A stretch of DNA of 64,000 bases from Siderastrea siderea (taxonomy: Eukaryota > Cnidaria > Anthozoa > Scleractinia > Rhizangiidae). The stretch lies in NCBI GenBank assembly GCA_964030785.1, contig OZ034975.1:44919569-44983568 (forward strand), written 5' to 3'. The position numbers were made by a program, and so were the translations under genes. Under the pieces are notes generated by a model. That model searched no databases. It was given only the letters and a program-made list of their open reading frames with translations, and was not told where the DNA came from. Of this stretch, positions 49,524 to 62,069 are shown one piece after another; position 1 is the stretch's first letter; every line of letters begins with the position of its first letter.

Positions 49524-49978
49524 GACCGATTACATGAACCGGGCTGGCTCAGTTAGCACGGCTTGCTCGGTGTACCGAGATGACTGCTCAGCCCGGTGTT
49601 ACCTGAGGCGAGCCAGCCCGCCTGCGGCTAAATTTAGAAGCTGTCGTGTGAAAAGATGGCTACATCAAAGAGCATGAATCGAGCGTTTTTTCTTTCGTTA
49701 AGCCATTATTTTGCTTTATGGTCTGGTAAACCTTTATGTGTTATATAGAAAGGGAGATATCGATCTTCTGGTGAGTCATTTTGCTCTGAAGCGAAATTAA
49801 GTGACGAGAAAGTGTTGGCCCGGCTAGCCGGTATGCCGGGATCTCCGCTAGCCGGGCTGAGATTTTTCCATGCAATCGCAAAGTTGATTTTTAATTTGTG
49901 TCACGGACGTGCCGAGATCCCAGGAAACCGAGACAGTCCGGCTAACCGGGCCAGCCCGCCTCATGTAATCGGCCCCTT
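49524..49978. mobile_element. Palindromic MITE with GGCTGGCTC-type ends, copy 1
   Basis: Left GGGACCGATTACATGAACCG and right CTCATGTAATCGGCCCCTTA are inverted complements. The interior is rich in AGCCCGGCTAGCCGG-type words. Confidence 0.6.
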
Positions 49979-50122
49979 AGTATAGGAAATCGCACGACCG
50001 TGAGTACAATTAGTGATTAATGGATACGAGTAAAAGGCTCGTGCAATTTGAGAACTTTCAAAGCATTACTCGTACCCATTAATCACTAATTGTACGAGAA
50101 GGTCGTGCGATTTCCTATACTT
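49979..50122. repeat. 144-bp hairpin repeat
   Basis: TATAGGAAATCGCACGACC and GGTCGTGCGATTTCCTATA form the ends, and TTAGTGATTAATGG/CCATTAATCACTAA are nested inside. Nothing coding. Confidence 0.65.
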
Positions 50123-52590
50123 ATAGTAAACTCAACAAAATTGAAGAAATGGATTTGTTATTGTTGAAGATCTCGTCGCGCGCGCGTCTTGCTGGCTTCG
50201 TTATGCACTGGTGAGCATGTTTCACAGTAAACAACTCTTCATTTGGTAAAAAGAAAACCATTTACATTTCAAAGTTTCAACATTTCGTCTCAATAATGAC
50301 AGGTTTGACAACTAAATAGCGAACAGAAAAAAAGCATTTTGAAAGTGTTTGTCAAACATGAATGCTGTGTGGATTTACCTCATTTTCCAAAACGTTCTCA
50401 ACTGCCCACAGGTGGCCCAAGCTCAAGTTGTGTGTCATATGATAATTATTGCGAAATAGCGGTCATAGCGAAATTATAAGAGTTTGTATGGGGATGTTTA
50501 CGATATGCTTTAGAAAACACAAATACTACAAATTCTCAATAAAAAGACCTTATCTTACTTCCATGGTTTTTACTTGCTGTCTGTGCCCTTACTTTTCCGA
50601 TTTGTGGCGATTTTTGCGAGTTTTAGCTCCCTCGGTTTTCCACTCTGATTTTCCGCGAACATTTGAACCAATGGTCTCACACGTAAGTGATATTTCTGTC
50701 ATCGCGAACACGGAAAACAATAGATATTTTGAACATACAAAGAGTTGAATTCAAAGATGTAGCTTTCCTCATATACAATTTCGCTGAAATTACGCTGTAT
50801 TACTTGTTGCCTCAAAACATATATCGTGTGTTAAATTAGGCTCGGCAATCGTACTTTAAAGATTATTTTTCCGAGAAAGTCTGTTTGAATTTCGCGCTAG
50901 TGCTCCTTTGGCCAATGAAAACTTTGCTACTAATTTTGTTAATTAGTAGTTAACAGCGGGCAACGTTGCAACGGTTCTAAAACGTCAGTCAGTATTTAAA
51001 GAATAATGGCAAAGAGTCTCCAGGAAGAAGCTCAGAAGACGAAAATTTTTTATTATTATGAGAAGGAATTATAAATGCACGAGAGGACACAAGCGCAGCG
51101 TGTATAAATATTCATTGCACGTGAATAACCGTGAAATAGACCAGGAAAAACAAAATAAAACTGTTGCTCGTTGAAAGTTAATAACGACTGAAACCTGACC
51201 TCGATTCAGCCTTCTTATCTAATAAACGAAATGTTTATTCAGCCTAAAACTTGCTGGAACATCAAAAAGAATTATTATTCTAACGTCAATCAATTTAAGA
51301 GAAAAATCTGTAAGGGCAGTTTAGAAATATTTCTATTTATACAAATTACGGACTTTTTGGCTGATTTGTGCTGCATTTTAGCAGTTTTTAAATATAAATA
51401 TCTTAAAATCGCAGCCACCTAGGAAGCTCAATGTACATTAAGAATGTTTTGATATCATAAAAGATCCTTTAACTGAAAAGAGAAAGTGTGAAGTTTTATC
51501 TTTCTTGAAATATTGGAGAAAATTGCACGAATGACCAAAATCAGCCCGTAAAAAATGAATCATGATTTACGTGAAAACGCTCTTACAGATTTTTGCCTAA
51601 TTTCGCATACAAGTTGTGTAGGTTGAGTAGTTCAAATAGTTCAAGTTTCGTCATAAGGTGTCTGAGTAGTTTTCGAGATATTCGACATTATTTAAAATGA
51701 GGGGTTGTCCATTACCGTTGCTATGGTGAAAGCTGTTGCTAGGAAACCAGTGAGAGAATAAACTTTGATCATTTGTTGGAAAGGAAATCGAAGTTTATCT
51801 TCTATGCGAAATTTTGACTTCAAAAGATACACTCCAAGGCCAAAAAAAAACTGTTGCGAGCCTCCTTAATCGAACTTCGCTATTCAATTAACCTGTTTAT
51901 TCATTACTTGCCAGAAATGACTTTCAAAAAATGTAAACGGCAGTGTTATTGATGTTAATGTTTTTCCAAAGACATAATAGACTTTTCAATAAAGAAAATG
52001 ACATTCCAATGATGTTATTGAAGGTGCATTAGCATGGTAATTGCGCAAATGAACCAACGGATGACTAAAATGAACATTTCGTCGTGAAAATGTTATTCCT
52101 AAGATGTTATTGATTTCCGTAAAAAAAATGAATTTCTATTTTCCGTTAATGAAGGGCAAAAGGTGTATAAGGTGTAAAAGCAATTCTTAACAGAGAATAC
52201 AAAGAAGCATAGCACATGCTTGCTATGTCCTCAAACCAAGGAAAATACATATGTTACGGCGTCACAAATGGCAGCAGAATCGACATCACTGGCCTCTTTC
52301 CCAGGCTACTGGAATTCGCCCGGTATAACAGGTCATGTTGAATGGAAACTGCAAAGAAAGGAGACGCCCTACCTGATTCATACCGGGCTGTTGCGTGACC
52401 GTGCAATCTGTGATTTCCAAGAAGCAGACCTCGATTCTTAGAATGCTGCAAAACCGGTCAAACAGGAAATATGCTGAAATCTTGTCCATCAAATTGCCAA
52501 ACCGTTCCTCATTGGAATAGAAGTTTCCTTTGAGTTTGACTGCACTCAATATTTGTGTTTGCTGTTGTTTTTATGACCGTTCAGTTGGTG

Positions 52591-52666
52591 ATGATGGCCT
52601 TGAGAGGAATTTTTACAGCTGGCTTTTTTGTTCTTATTTTTAGCCAAGCAATATCTTCGACTACAG
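52591..52666 (+). CDS. Signal-peptide exon, copy 2
   Basis: Identical 76-bp coding stretch and donor to 48751-48826. Being the copy nearer the downstream exons, it is the likelier first exon of a plus-strand gene. The duplication may have created two alternative first exons or a truncated paralogue. Confidence 0.5.
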
Positions 52667-53344
52667 GTTAGTTTACAAAGCCTTTATTCTAGTGCGAACT
52701 ACAGAATTCGCCGCATGCATACCGTACTTTTAAAACATAACTGGCTCTAACGAAATTTGTTTGCTGCGTTTAAGTTCTGACTGTGTTTTCTTTGACTTCG
52801 CTCGAGAAACGGCAAAATCATTTCTGACTCTCTTTAAGCATTAAGGACGTTGCTGTATAAAGAAAAAAACACAGATTTCGGATTGGTGTGCGTGAAAGAG
52901 CTCTGGTTTTCTCGGAGATTTCGAAGCACCGTTGCAGGTTCGTAACTGAACGTCTCGTTTCGTGGAAACTCTGAATGGTTTATATAGTGCTTTTAAGCTT
53001 ATTTCTTGGAATAAATTTAAATTCTCAGGAATTGTGATAGCCTTTCGGCGGGATAAACTTCCATCTAGCTTCATGAACCATGAGAAGAGCTTGGTTAATT
53101 ACCGTACTTCTAGCAACGATCTATGCCCCGATTGCGCGGCGGACTTACTCACCCTTGCAAACTTTTCTCAATATCGAAACCATCGAAGGAATTTCACCAT
53201 AATATTGTATTCGTCTTGAAATGAAAAGTAGAATTTCGTGCAGTAAAACCGACAACTTCTGAGACTGGAATGCTTGAAAATCATGCCGGACTTCTCGCTG
53301 ACCTCTTCTGCAATAGTTTAGGCGTTTTTTTATTTTTGCATAGT

Positions 53345-54121
53345 TAGGGACCGAGTACATGAGCCGGGTGGCTCGGTTACCACGGCTAGCTCGGTGTACC
53401 GAGATGACTGCTCAGCCCGGTATTTCATGAGGCGAGCCAGCCCGCCTGCGGCTAAATTTAGAAGCTGTCCTGTGAAAAGATGGCTACATCAAATAGCATG
53501 AATCGATCGTTTTTACTTTCGCTAATCCATTATTTTGCTTTATGGTCTGGTAAACCTTTATGTGTTATATAGAAAGAGAGATATCGATCTTCTGGTGAGT
53601 CATTTTGCTCTGAAGCGAAATTAAGTGACGAGAAAGTGTTGGCCCGGCTAACCAGGCTGGTCCGGTAACCACGATTACATGGTAAATTTTCAGCCCGGCT
53701 AGCCGAGATCCCACATTAAAAATCAAGTTTGCGATTACATGGAAAAATCTCAGCCCGGCTAGTAATCGCGATTGCCGGGCCAGCCCGGCTAGCCGGGCCA
53801 ACACTTTCTCGTCACTAAATTTCGCTTCAGAGCAAAATGGCTCACCAGAAGATCGATATTTCTCGTATTATGTAACACATAAAGGTTTATCAGACCATAA
53901 AGCTACGTAAAACTGAAAATAATACACCAAAATAATGGATTAGCAAAAGTAAAGACACTCGATTCATGCTCTTTGGTGTAGCCATCTTTTCACACGACAC
54001 CTTCTAAATTTAGCCGCAGGCGGGCTGGCTCACCTCATGTAATACCGGGCTGAACAGTCATCTCGGTAAACCGAGCCAGCCCTGCTAACCGGACCAGCCC
54101 GGCTCATGTAATCCGCCCCTT
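53345..54121. mobile_element. Palindromic MITE with GGCTGGCTC-type ends, copy 2 (expanded)
   Basis: Same ends as 49524-49978, but the interior contains a larger inverted duplication: TTTTGCTCTGAAGCGAAATT at 53605 is inverted at 53818. Confidence 0.55.
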
Positions 54122-54163
54122 AGTATAGGAAATCGTACGACCTTCTCGTACAATAAGTGATTA

Positions 54164-54455
54164 GAGCGGTTTTCAATTGAGTGTCGAAAGTGATTCGTGT
54201 TTTGCTTTGGTTTTGCTTTACTTCGCTCTGTGATTGGTTAAAACCTTTCGCGCCACTTTCTCGACCAATCAGGAGTAAAACTCAAACCAATCAGTCGCGA
54301 CTTGCTCGCGCTTGCACGCGTTTTCCCACGCTTGACGCCGGTTACATGTATTTACTTCGAGTTCTGATTGGTTCGTTGGGTAATTTGTGTTTGTTGTGAT
54401 TGGCTGGGGTAATTACTTTGGTTTTGGTTTTACGACACTCATTTGAAAAGCGCTC
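54164..54455. mobile_element. TA-flanked MITE, 292 bp, present only in unit 2
   Basis: Ends GAGCGGTTTTCAATTGAGTG and CACTCATTTGAAAAGCGCTC are inverted, with TA on each side. Unit 1 retains the empty site GTGATTAATGG at the matching place. Confidence 0.75.
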
Positions 54456-55466
54456 TAATGGGTACGAGTATTATGTTTTGAAAGTTCTCAACTTGCACGA
54501 GCCTTTAGGCGAGTGCAATTTGAGAACTCTCAAAATATTACTCGTACCCATTAATTACTAATTGTACGAGAAGGTCGTGCGATTTCCTATACTTACGGTA
54601 AACTCAACAAAATTGAAGAAATGGATTTGTTATTGTTGAAGATCTCGTCGCGCGCGCGTCTTGCTGGCTTCGTTATGCGCTGGTGAGCATGTTTCACAGC
54701 AAACAACTCTTCATTTGGTAAAAAGAAAACCATTTACATTTCAAAGTTTCAACATTTCGTCTCAATAATGACAGGTTTGACAACTAAATAGCGAATAGAA
54801 AAAAAGTATTTTGAAAGTGTTTGTCAAACGTGAATGCTGTGTGGATTTACCTCATTTTCCAAAACGTTCTCAACTGCCCACAGGCGGCCCAAGTTCAAGT
54901 TGTGTGTCATATGATAATTATTGCGAAATAGCGGTCATAACGAAATTATAAGAGTTTGTATGGGGATATTTATGATATGCTTTAGAAAACACAAATACTA
55001 CAAAATTCTCAATAAAAATACCTTATCTTCCTTCCATGGTGTTTTACTTGCTGTCTGTGCCCTTACTTTTCCGATTTGTGGCGATTTTCATTTGCGAGTT
55101 TTAGCTCCCTCGGTTTTCCACTCTGATTTTCCGCGAACATTTGAACCAACGGTCTTACATGTAAGTGATATTTCTGTCATCGCTAATACGGAAAACAATA
55201 GATATTTTGAACATACAACATGATACAAAGAGTTGAATTCAAAGATGTAGCTTTCCTCACATACAATTTCGCTGAAATTACGCTGTATTACTTGTTGCCT
55301 CAAAACATATATCGTGTGTTAAATTAGGCTCGGCAATCGTACTATAAAGACTATTTTTCTGAGAAAGTCTGTTTGAATTTCGCGCTAATGCTCCTTTGGC
55401 CAATGAAAACTTTGTTACTAATTTTTTTAATTAAGTAGTTAACAGCGGGCAACGTTGCAACGGTTC

Positions 55467-57486
55467 CCGGTGCCGCGAGCCTATTGTTTTCACTTTCAGG
55501 CTTAGGTGAAGAGCTACTTAACTAGCAATCTATCACTGTATCAGAAAATAATCCATTTGCTTGCTAACATTAATGTAGGTTTAATCATTGATTTTGTTTC
55601 AGGTTTTCTGAAAATCCCTTTCAAGTAATGACAGTATACTCGAAGTTTCTTTTCAATTGACAGGCATGTTCATTGAGGAGCATTATAGTTTCATTTCGAT
55701 TTTCACAATTAAAGTGTCTAATCAAATTATAATAGCTTTGCAAGCTTCTGCATGTAAAATGTTTCCAAGACGTTACAGTGAACACAAATATCCGTCCACA
55801 TTGCATGAAAGAAGAATTGAGCCTATTTCTGGTTCATTTCAACAATGTGATTTAGCGTACCGCGAACAAAACACAGTTCATATGCAACATTAGTTGTTAC
55901 ATGACAAAACTGGGTCTCAAACTGAAATACTTTTGTCCTTACTAATCGTATTTTTGTCACTGATTTTTGGAAGGGGATAAATCGTTCAGTCATGTGACCA
56001 ATTTCTGCAGATGTGTATATATCCAACATCATCGTGTATTTTCATGTTTGAGATAAAAAACCTCACCGACAGAAAGTTTACAGGTCGATTCATTAATAGC
56101 TAAAATTTCAAGTAAAGGACGGCAAAGATGCGAATTATCTTGAATAAAGTATTTTAAATGCATAACCACACAATGGAGAAGAAAAAAGCAAAAACACTGC
56201 AACGACAAGATCACTTCCTTGATCTGTCTTCGTCATCTTAGTCCAATGCGCCTACTTTCAATGAGTAGATATGGGTTTCTTTAATAGAATTCGACCCGAT
56301 CCAGGTTTTGTGAGTCCGGTCCGATCGATCCCGGTTTTGTCAACGACCGATTTTTAAGGTCTCCTTCTTTGCTAAAGAAAGTTTTCTTTCCTCAATTTAC
56401 TTAAATAAAGCACATCGTTCATCAAACGACACATGTTTCTTATAAAAAGCGTGGCATTTCTTGCTGTATTGTAAGAATACTGAAAATACGAGGCCTGTAG
56501 GAGAATTCAGAGGTTTAATTCTATCAACTATGGTTTGGTTTGGTTTGAAGTTCTTGCGGGTTTTCATTTTTGCTTTGAAAACAGAACACTCGTGTAGCTC
56601 TTGAACCTAATGGCTCACAATTCAACTACAGCTCATAAGGGCCCGTCTTTGCCGGATAAACCAAAGGGTATCTTGTTTCTTTATGGTTAATGATCACATC
56701 TTTGGTCATTTTAACTTTCTGAGTTAGTAAACTATCATTTTCAGGTTTCCTTTCCTTTCCTTTCTTAAAAAATGAAATCACAAAGTTCATTCTTTGAAAA
56801 AAAAGGTCTTTTGAGAGGAAAGAAGACGAAAGATTGAGTCTTAAAAGCCTCAATCTCCCTCAGTCTTAACCATCCTTATAGCTCTTTGGTTGATCGTTAC
56901 TTCTTTGACGTTTTTCTACATTATTAAACTATTATTTTGAGTTTTTTTTTTTTACTGAATAAAGGTTTCCTTTCCCGTCCTAGAGTTAAAAGTGCGAATA
57001 AAGGTTTTCTTTCGTTATACCTCAATGTTTCCTAGTCTTCAAGGCAATCTTTGTTCCCCTATGGCGCATCTGATTGTCACCCCAGCTCAACGAAATCAAC
57101 CGGCCATTCAACACCTTTCAACATTGTGGAATGTGGCACGTTAGACACCTGTTGAACATGCTGTTAAATGATCTTATACAACGCTGGAGAATAATACAGA
57201 CGATTTTAACTTTGAAAATTGCACCGTAAATTAAAGCTTACAGCAGAGCGTTCGTTTATAAACGTCTTCAGTCTTTGAATTCACTGCGCAAGCGCAGTGA
57301 CCTCACAAAGTATCTCCCCCAACCCCCTCCCCCTCTCAATTGAGAAGTGGTTAGAATTGTCGAAAGTAGATCCTCTCCTTTATGCCTCTCCAATTTAAAA
57401 ACAACAATTTAACAACAGCAACAATTTAAAAACAGCGATTGTCTTCAAGTGCCAATGAGTTTCTCCACAGGTAGACCAAGCATAAT
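55467..57486. other. Host sequence, no supported gene
   Basis: One phase-1 acceptor followed by an open stretch (55664-55893) could be an exon but has no recognisable protein features. Confidence 0.35.
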
Positions 57487-58293
57487 ATAAGAGTTTGTAT
57501 GGAAAAGCGAACTGAGAATTCCCATCGATAAATATATAAGCTTTAAAAAGTAAAGCTGCTCAACAAAGTAGATTATAAGTTACCTGGTGTTGTATTTTGT
57601 CCTTCTGTGAAGTTTTAGCGCCATTGGAGAGGTTTTTGGTTGTCAACGCTAACAGTGTTTATAAGAGAAAGACAAGGTCGGATAGAATCGCCAGCTCAGC
57701 GATCAAACCTAAAACCTACCTCGAAAACGGATCCAATTTTTACGCGAAAAAAGTATGCACTTACATTTTGTTTCGCCGAGCTCAAAAGGTAATGCCTCAA
57801 GCTCTCCTTTCTGAAATCTAATGGGGTTTATCCAAACTAGATTCCTCCCTGTATTACCCGAGGAACATTCTGTGTACGACAAGAGGCATTTCATTTAAAT
57901 TTCAGTGCATTTTCACCCTAATATGCAAAAATCCCCGTGACAGTGTCCCTTTAACACCTCGGCCGGCACTGTGAACGAGGGTCAAATGACAACCCCACCT
58001 GGAGAGGGCATGATATTTTTGAAAACACAAACTTTGCCTCACCTTCTCCCTCTCAGGGTGGTTCGATCGCCGAGCTGGTGATTGTATCGAACCATGTCTT
58101 CCTCTTATACACTGTTAAGTCTGTTAGGGTAGACGACCAAAAACCAATGGCGCTAAACCTTCACAAAAAGACAGCAAACAACACCAGGTAACAGATTATC
58201 TTCTTTATTAAGCAGCTTTACTCTTTAAAGTTTTTTTTATTTTCTTATTTATTGATAGAAATTCTCAGTTCGATTTTCCATACAAACTCTTAT
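57487..58293. mobile_element. ~800-bp fold-back element with ATAAGAGTTTGTATGG ends
   Basis: Left ATAAGAGTTTGTATGGAAAA is inverted at 58274-58293, and the homology extends about 165 bp inward. The same tip sequence occurs at about 50476 and 54948. Confidence 0.6.
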
Positions 58294-58417
58294 GATTACG
58301 GTTGGCTACCTGTGGTTTCTCTGTGGTCGGCACTGCCAACTGAGAAACAGACCGTTGAAACGGTCAACCCGAATGTTATCAGGTTATTAGTTGAAACACT
58401 CTGTGTTTATAGCTCAG

Positions 58418-58582
58418 ATTGATGACCAAGATAATGTGGAACCACAGCCAAATGAGAACTATGACGACTCATGTTCCGGTATGTCCCCGGACCTTGGCGA
58501 AGGCTGCAGTATTAGCGACGATTGCAGCACGGTCACATGCAAGATGGATTTCGTCGACAAGCCAATCACATTCAAGCTGAAG
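58418..58582 (+). CDS. Exon A of a secreted protein gene
   Basis: Between a TTTATAGCTCAG acceptor and a GTATAT donor, phase 0 at both ends. It encodes 55 residues with IDDQDNVEPQPNENYDDSCS and four further cysteines (CSISDDC, C..C), ending DFVDKPITFKLK. This cysteine spacing looks extracellular. It joins in frame to exon B at 59243. The family is not recognised. Confidence 0.5.
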
Positions 58583-59242
58583 GTATATATTCTTATGGTC
58601 TTGGCTCTTACAGTATTAGGAACAGGGCAGGGGCTGGAGAAGGAGAATGTCGTAAACGTCATATACCGCCAGTCAAAACCAACTACCTGAAACCGATGGA
58701 ACCTAGGAAATGTTTTTGCTTATGCTACCAGAATGCCAGTACTCTTTCTCCAGTCTATGAATGCCCCCCCCCCCCCTTCACCTACCCCCTGCATACAAGT
58801 ACAGAGAGGCAGGCTGCCTTTAGCAGTGACAGGCTTGAATTGTGCAGAAAGAAGCGGCGGTGCCATTACTAGATAACGGACTCGGAACCTATTTGGGTGA
58901 AATAATCTTCGCAGTGTGTAAGCAATTTAAACAATTGTGTTTTTTTTTAGCTTGTTTATCCTGCCTTTATAGGTCTAAGGACGCTCGGATTGAAGTCTAA
59001 TGATGGGTCTGCAAATGATGTATTTTGGTATGAAATAAGGCTAGGGTATGAAGAAGCAGTCAGCATCCAACCAAAACCAAAAACGAGATGTTTTTCATTG
59101 CTGTGATGTTTCCCAAAAAAGCATACGTTTACTCGCAAGACAATTGCAATAAATTGAACACCTGACAGAAATAAATAGACACCAAAATTCTATATCACTC
59201 AGTGTAAGTGACATAAATTTCGAAACCCACTAGGTTAATAAG

Positions 59243-59434
59243 TGCGATGAGCCCGTGACTGTAACAGCCTCAATGGATGTCCCTGATCTGGATATCATGT
59301 GGTCTCACACGTACACCAGTGATGACATAATTGAGGTGCCAGGGTTCACTGTATCACTACCTTCCATCTTTTCCGCTGGTGTGTACGTACAAGTGGGACT
59401 CACTAATAATGGAGACAGACTGCATCTTAATAAG
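59243..59434 (+). CDS. Exon B of a secreted protein gene
   Basis: Begins CDEPVTVTASMDVPDLDIMW, phase 0 on both sides, with a GTTAGT donor. The content is beta-strand-like (EVPGFTVSLPSIFSAGVYVQ). Confidence 0.5.
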
Positions 59435-59815
59435 GTTAGTACTTTATGTAAAGCGCAGTATGGTATCGTCTTATGTATAGGATGCCTTGCGCGAACAAGT
59501 GGCATAGCAACGAATAACAATGACTTATTATGGACAGTGACTAACAAAGGTACTCGCCTCAATTTTTGAGGTCTTTTAAGGAGTTTGCATGGGGTGGGGG
59601 CATTTCTGTTTTTACCCCTGGCTCAATGGAAAAATTAGGAGTAGAACAGGCAATCCAGACTAGATTCAAATTATTCTGAGTATATTGTAGCATCGCTTTG
59701 CTCAATCAGGGAATACCTTTTTCGCTTTAATACTGGTATATCGTCCACATCAAAATAACAACCAAGTGAGCTCGCCAAAGAAAATTTCCATTGAGCCTCT
59801 CTTGTGTTTCCACAG

Positions 59816-59923
59816 GTGAATCTACTGGCCGGGGGGAGCGTTTTGGGCAAAGGCGTTTATCCTGTGAAAGCCACTGTGATAGAGGGAGATCTACCGATCT
59901 CAACTGATGAGTGTGGAAAGTAA
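59816..59923 (+). CDS. Exon C (last) of a secreted protein gene
   Basis: After TGTTTCCACAG, reads VNLLAGGSVLGKGVYPVKAT, ends ISTDECGK and TAA. In-frame with exon B. The three exons give a coherent ~155-residue C-terminal region. First exon unassigned. Confidence 0.5.
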   Translation: MNLLAGGSVLGKGVYPVKATVIEGDLPISTDECGK

Positions 59924-60024
59924 CATTCTCAAGCTCAACTAATTCAAGAAAATTATGAGTGTGACGTCAGTCTGGATTCCCAGTTTCAGTTGGCATAGGC
60001 GATTTTGTTTCGTGGTTTTCTAGA

Positions 60025-60025
<1 letters not shown>

Positions 60026-60118
<93 letters not shown>

Positions 60119-60145
60119 CAGTAGTAGTAGTAGTAGTAGTAGTAA

Positions 60146-60178
<33 letters not shown>

Positions 60179-60349
60179 TGGTAGTGGTAGTGGTAGTGGT
60201 AGTGGTAGTGGTAGTGGTAGTGGTAGTGGTAGTGGTAGTGGTAGTGGTAGTGGTAGTGGTAGTGGTAGTGGTAGTGGTAGTGGTAGTGGTAGTGGTAGTG
60301 GTAGTGGTAGTGGTAGTGGTAGTGGTAGTAGTAGTAGTAGTAGTAGTAA
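60026..60349. repeat. (TAG)n/(GTAGTG)n compound microsatellite
   Basis: About 145 bp of TAG repeats, then about 155 bp of GTAGTG repeats, then TAG again. It adjoins a LINE 3' end on the minus strand, so it probably grew from that LINE's simple-repeat tail. Confidence 0.9.
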
Positions 60350-60780
60350 AACTTTATTTTACCACGGTAAATCCATTCAGTGGAAAAATTTATACAAATA
60401 TTATTAAAAAGAGATAAAAACGCTAACTACACTAACTAATAAGCTAACCACTAGTTAAACCTGCTTTACAAGGATGCCGTGTATTGATGCCTTAACATTA
60501 ATAAATGAGCTCGCTTTGGAAGGTGTGATTTTTTAATTTAGTTTTAAATTCTTTTAGAGAGTTTGATTGTTTTATCTCACGAGGCAAGCTATTCCATAAC
60601 ACAGCCCCGCTATAGCTAAAACTTCGTTTACAATAATTAGTGCGCGGCTGTGGTATTGATAGCTTACATTCGTTATTTCTAAGACTGTAAGACAAAACCT
60701 CGTGACGCGGAATAAACCGAGAACTTAACTAGCCCGGAATCTGGTTGTGGATGGCGTTGTACATCATAATCGCTTTACTA
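60350..60780 (-). pseudogene. CR1/L2-like LINE, 3' end of ORF2
   Basis: Minus-strand translation from about 60780 reads KAIMMYNAIHNQIPG, a stop, then RFIPRHEVLSYSLRNNECKL, SIPQPRTNYCKRSFSYSGA and LWNSLPREIKQ. This is the conserved tail of CR1/L2-type LINE ORF2. A 3' UTR with AAATAAAGTTTTACTAC leads into the microsatellite. 5'-truncated, with one in-frame stop. Confidence 0.7.
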
Positions 60781-61205
60781 ACTGCCCGTTGATGATTACT
60801 TAATGATTCTTAAGATCATTACTTAATGATTCTTTCACTGAGAACATACGTTAAACACTCGAGAGAGTTTCTTTAAGAGATAAAATACCTCGAATTTCAT
60901 CCAAAAAAACTCCGCTCAGTTTTGATAACTGTCTTCTCGGTTGTTGAATGCCTTAGATGTTGCAACACACACTCTCCCTCGCCGGTGCGTGACAGACGAC
61001 ATCTCTTTAGGCCTCGGAGAAACGAATTTAACATTTCCATTCAACACCGTTCAAACTGTTGAATTCAGCAAGTTGGACACGTTGGATACCCCGTTAAATG
61101 ATGTTAAATGATCGTGAAGAATGTTGAATGGTGTTGCAAAAAATCTGTTTGCCGTCAACTATTCGTACAACAAAGTTGTATTCAGCAATGTTGGATGATG
61201 TTGAC

Positions 61206-61552
61206 CGTTTGACCGGAACCTTAGTCTGTTCACACTCAAACTCACAGCCGTTTGTCCGGGACCTTAGTCTGTTCACACTCAAACTCACAGCCGTTTGACC
61301 GGGACCTTAGTCTGTTCACACTCAAACTCACAGCCGTTTGTCCGGGACCTTAGTCTGCTCACACTCAAACTGAATCAGTTTGACCGGGACCTTAGTCTAT
61401 TCACACTCAAGCTCACAGCCGTTTCACGGGGACCTTAATCTGTTCACACTCAAACTCACAGCCGTTTGTCCGAGACCTTAGTCTGTTCACACTCAAACTC
61501 ACAGCCGTTTGACCGGGACCTTAGTCTGTTCACACTCAAACTCACAGCCGTT
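61206..61552 (+). repeat. 43-bp minisatellite, about 8 units
   Basis: Unit GACCTTAGTCTGTTCACACT plus CAAACTCACAGCCGTTTGACCGG variants, tandem without spacers. The fourth and fifth units are the most divergent. Confidence 0.85.
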
Positions 61553-61836
61553 ATTTTGTATCAGAGAGTGGAGCAGGGGTTTCATTTCGCACGCGTCCTC
61601 GACGATCTCATGAGAAAATAGAGGTTTCTTTTATGGCAACGCATGATTAGCGTGACCAAATAAATCATTCTTTCCGCTTCCAATTGACAGTTTGCTATGT
61701 GTAAAACAAAACCAAAGACATACTATAATAATAATAGGATAATAAAAATGGATCAAAAATCATGCTTGAGGTATAAGTATCATTTTATTCTGCTAGGTTT
61801 GTTCATATGAAATACTCTGGTCTTTGCATGATTTAG

Positions 61837-62069
61837 GGATCTTCGCATGGTGGTATGAATTGGAGCTTCCTGCCAAAATCGCTATGATTGCTGGACCGAT
61901 TTTGTTTATCCTGATCGTCACATGCTGTTTTTGCTGTTGTTGCTGCGGCTGCTGCAAGTCCAAGCGCTCCAACCAATGCACTGTCATCATCGCACCTGGC
62001 CCTTCTGCTGCCATAGCAACCAGCACTAAAAGCACCGTTGCGATGCGACTGCTGGTCGAGGAGGCTTGA
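61837..62069 (+). CDS. Terminal exon of a membrane protein
   Basis: After GCATGATTTAG, a phase-1 exon encodes IFAWWYELELPAKIAM, a strong transmembrane segment (IAGPILFILIVTCCFCCCCC), a palmitoylation-like cysteine run, a basic KSKRS and a short tail to TGA. The phase matches the signal-peptide exons at 48751/52591, but so long an intron, spanning exons A-C, makes that link tentative. Confidence 0.5.

Larger units (their letters stand above)
47150..50976 (+). repeat. Tandem segmental duplication, unit 1 (3.83 kb)
   Basis: Starts CTAAAACGTCAGTCAGTATT and ends AACGTTGCAACGGTT. It is repeated head-to-tail at 50977-55466 with few differences over most of its length. It begins inside the TTAA-flanked palindromic element, so only that element's right half was duplicated. 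Confidence 0.85.
50977..55466 (+). repeat. Tandem segmental duplication, unit 2 (4.49 kb)
   Basis: Copy of 47150-50976, longer because of a larger GGCTGGCTC-type palindrome (53345-54121) and an extra TA-flanked MITE at 54164-54455. Confidence 0.85.

Noticed and set aside
55664..55893. Phase-1-compatible exon candidate after a TTTTCAATTGACAG acceptor
   Set aside because: The frame stops after 76 residues with no recognisable features; too weak to call.
60172..60417. 81-residue open frame that is almost all valine
   Set aside because: It is the translation of a GTAGTG hexamer microsatellite and has no gene structure.
61206..61552. Possible CRISPR-like array
   Set aside because: Units are directly tandem without unique spacers and the context is eukaryotic. 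It is a minisatellite.
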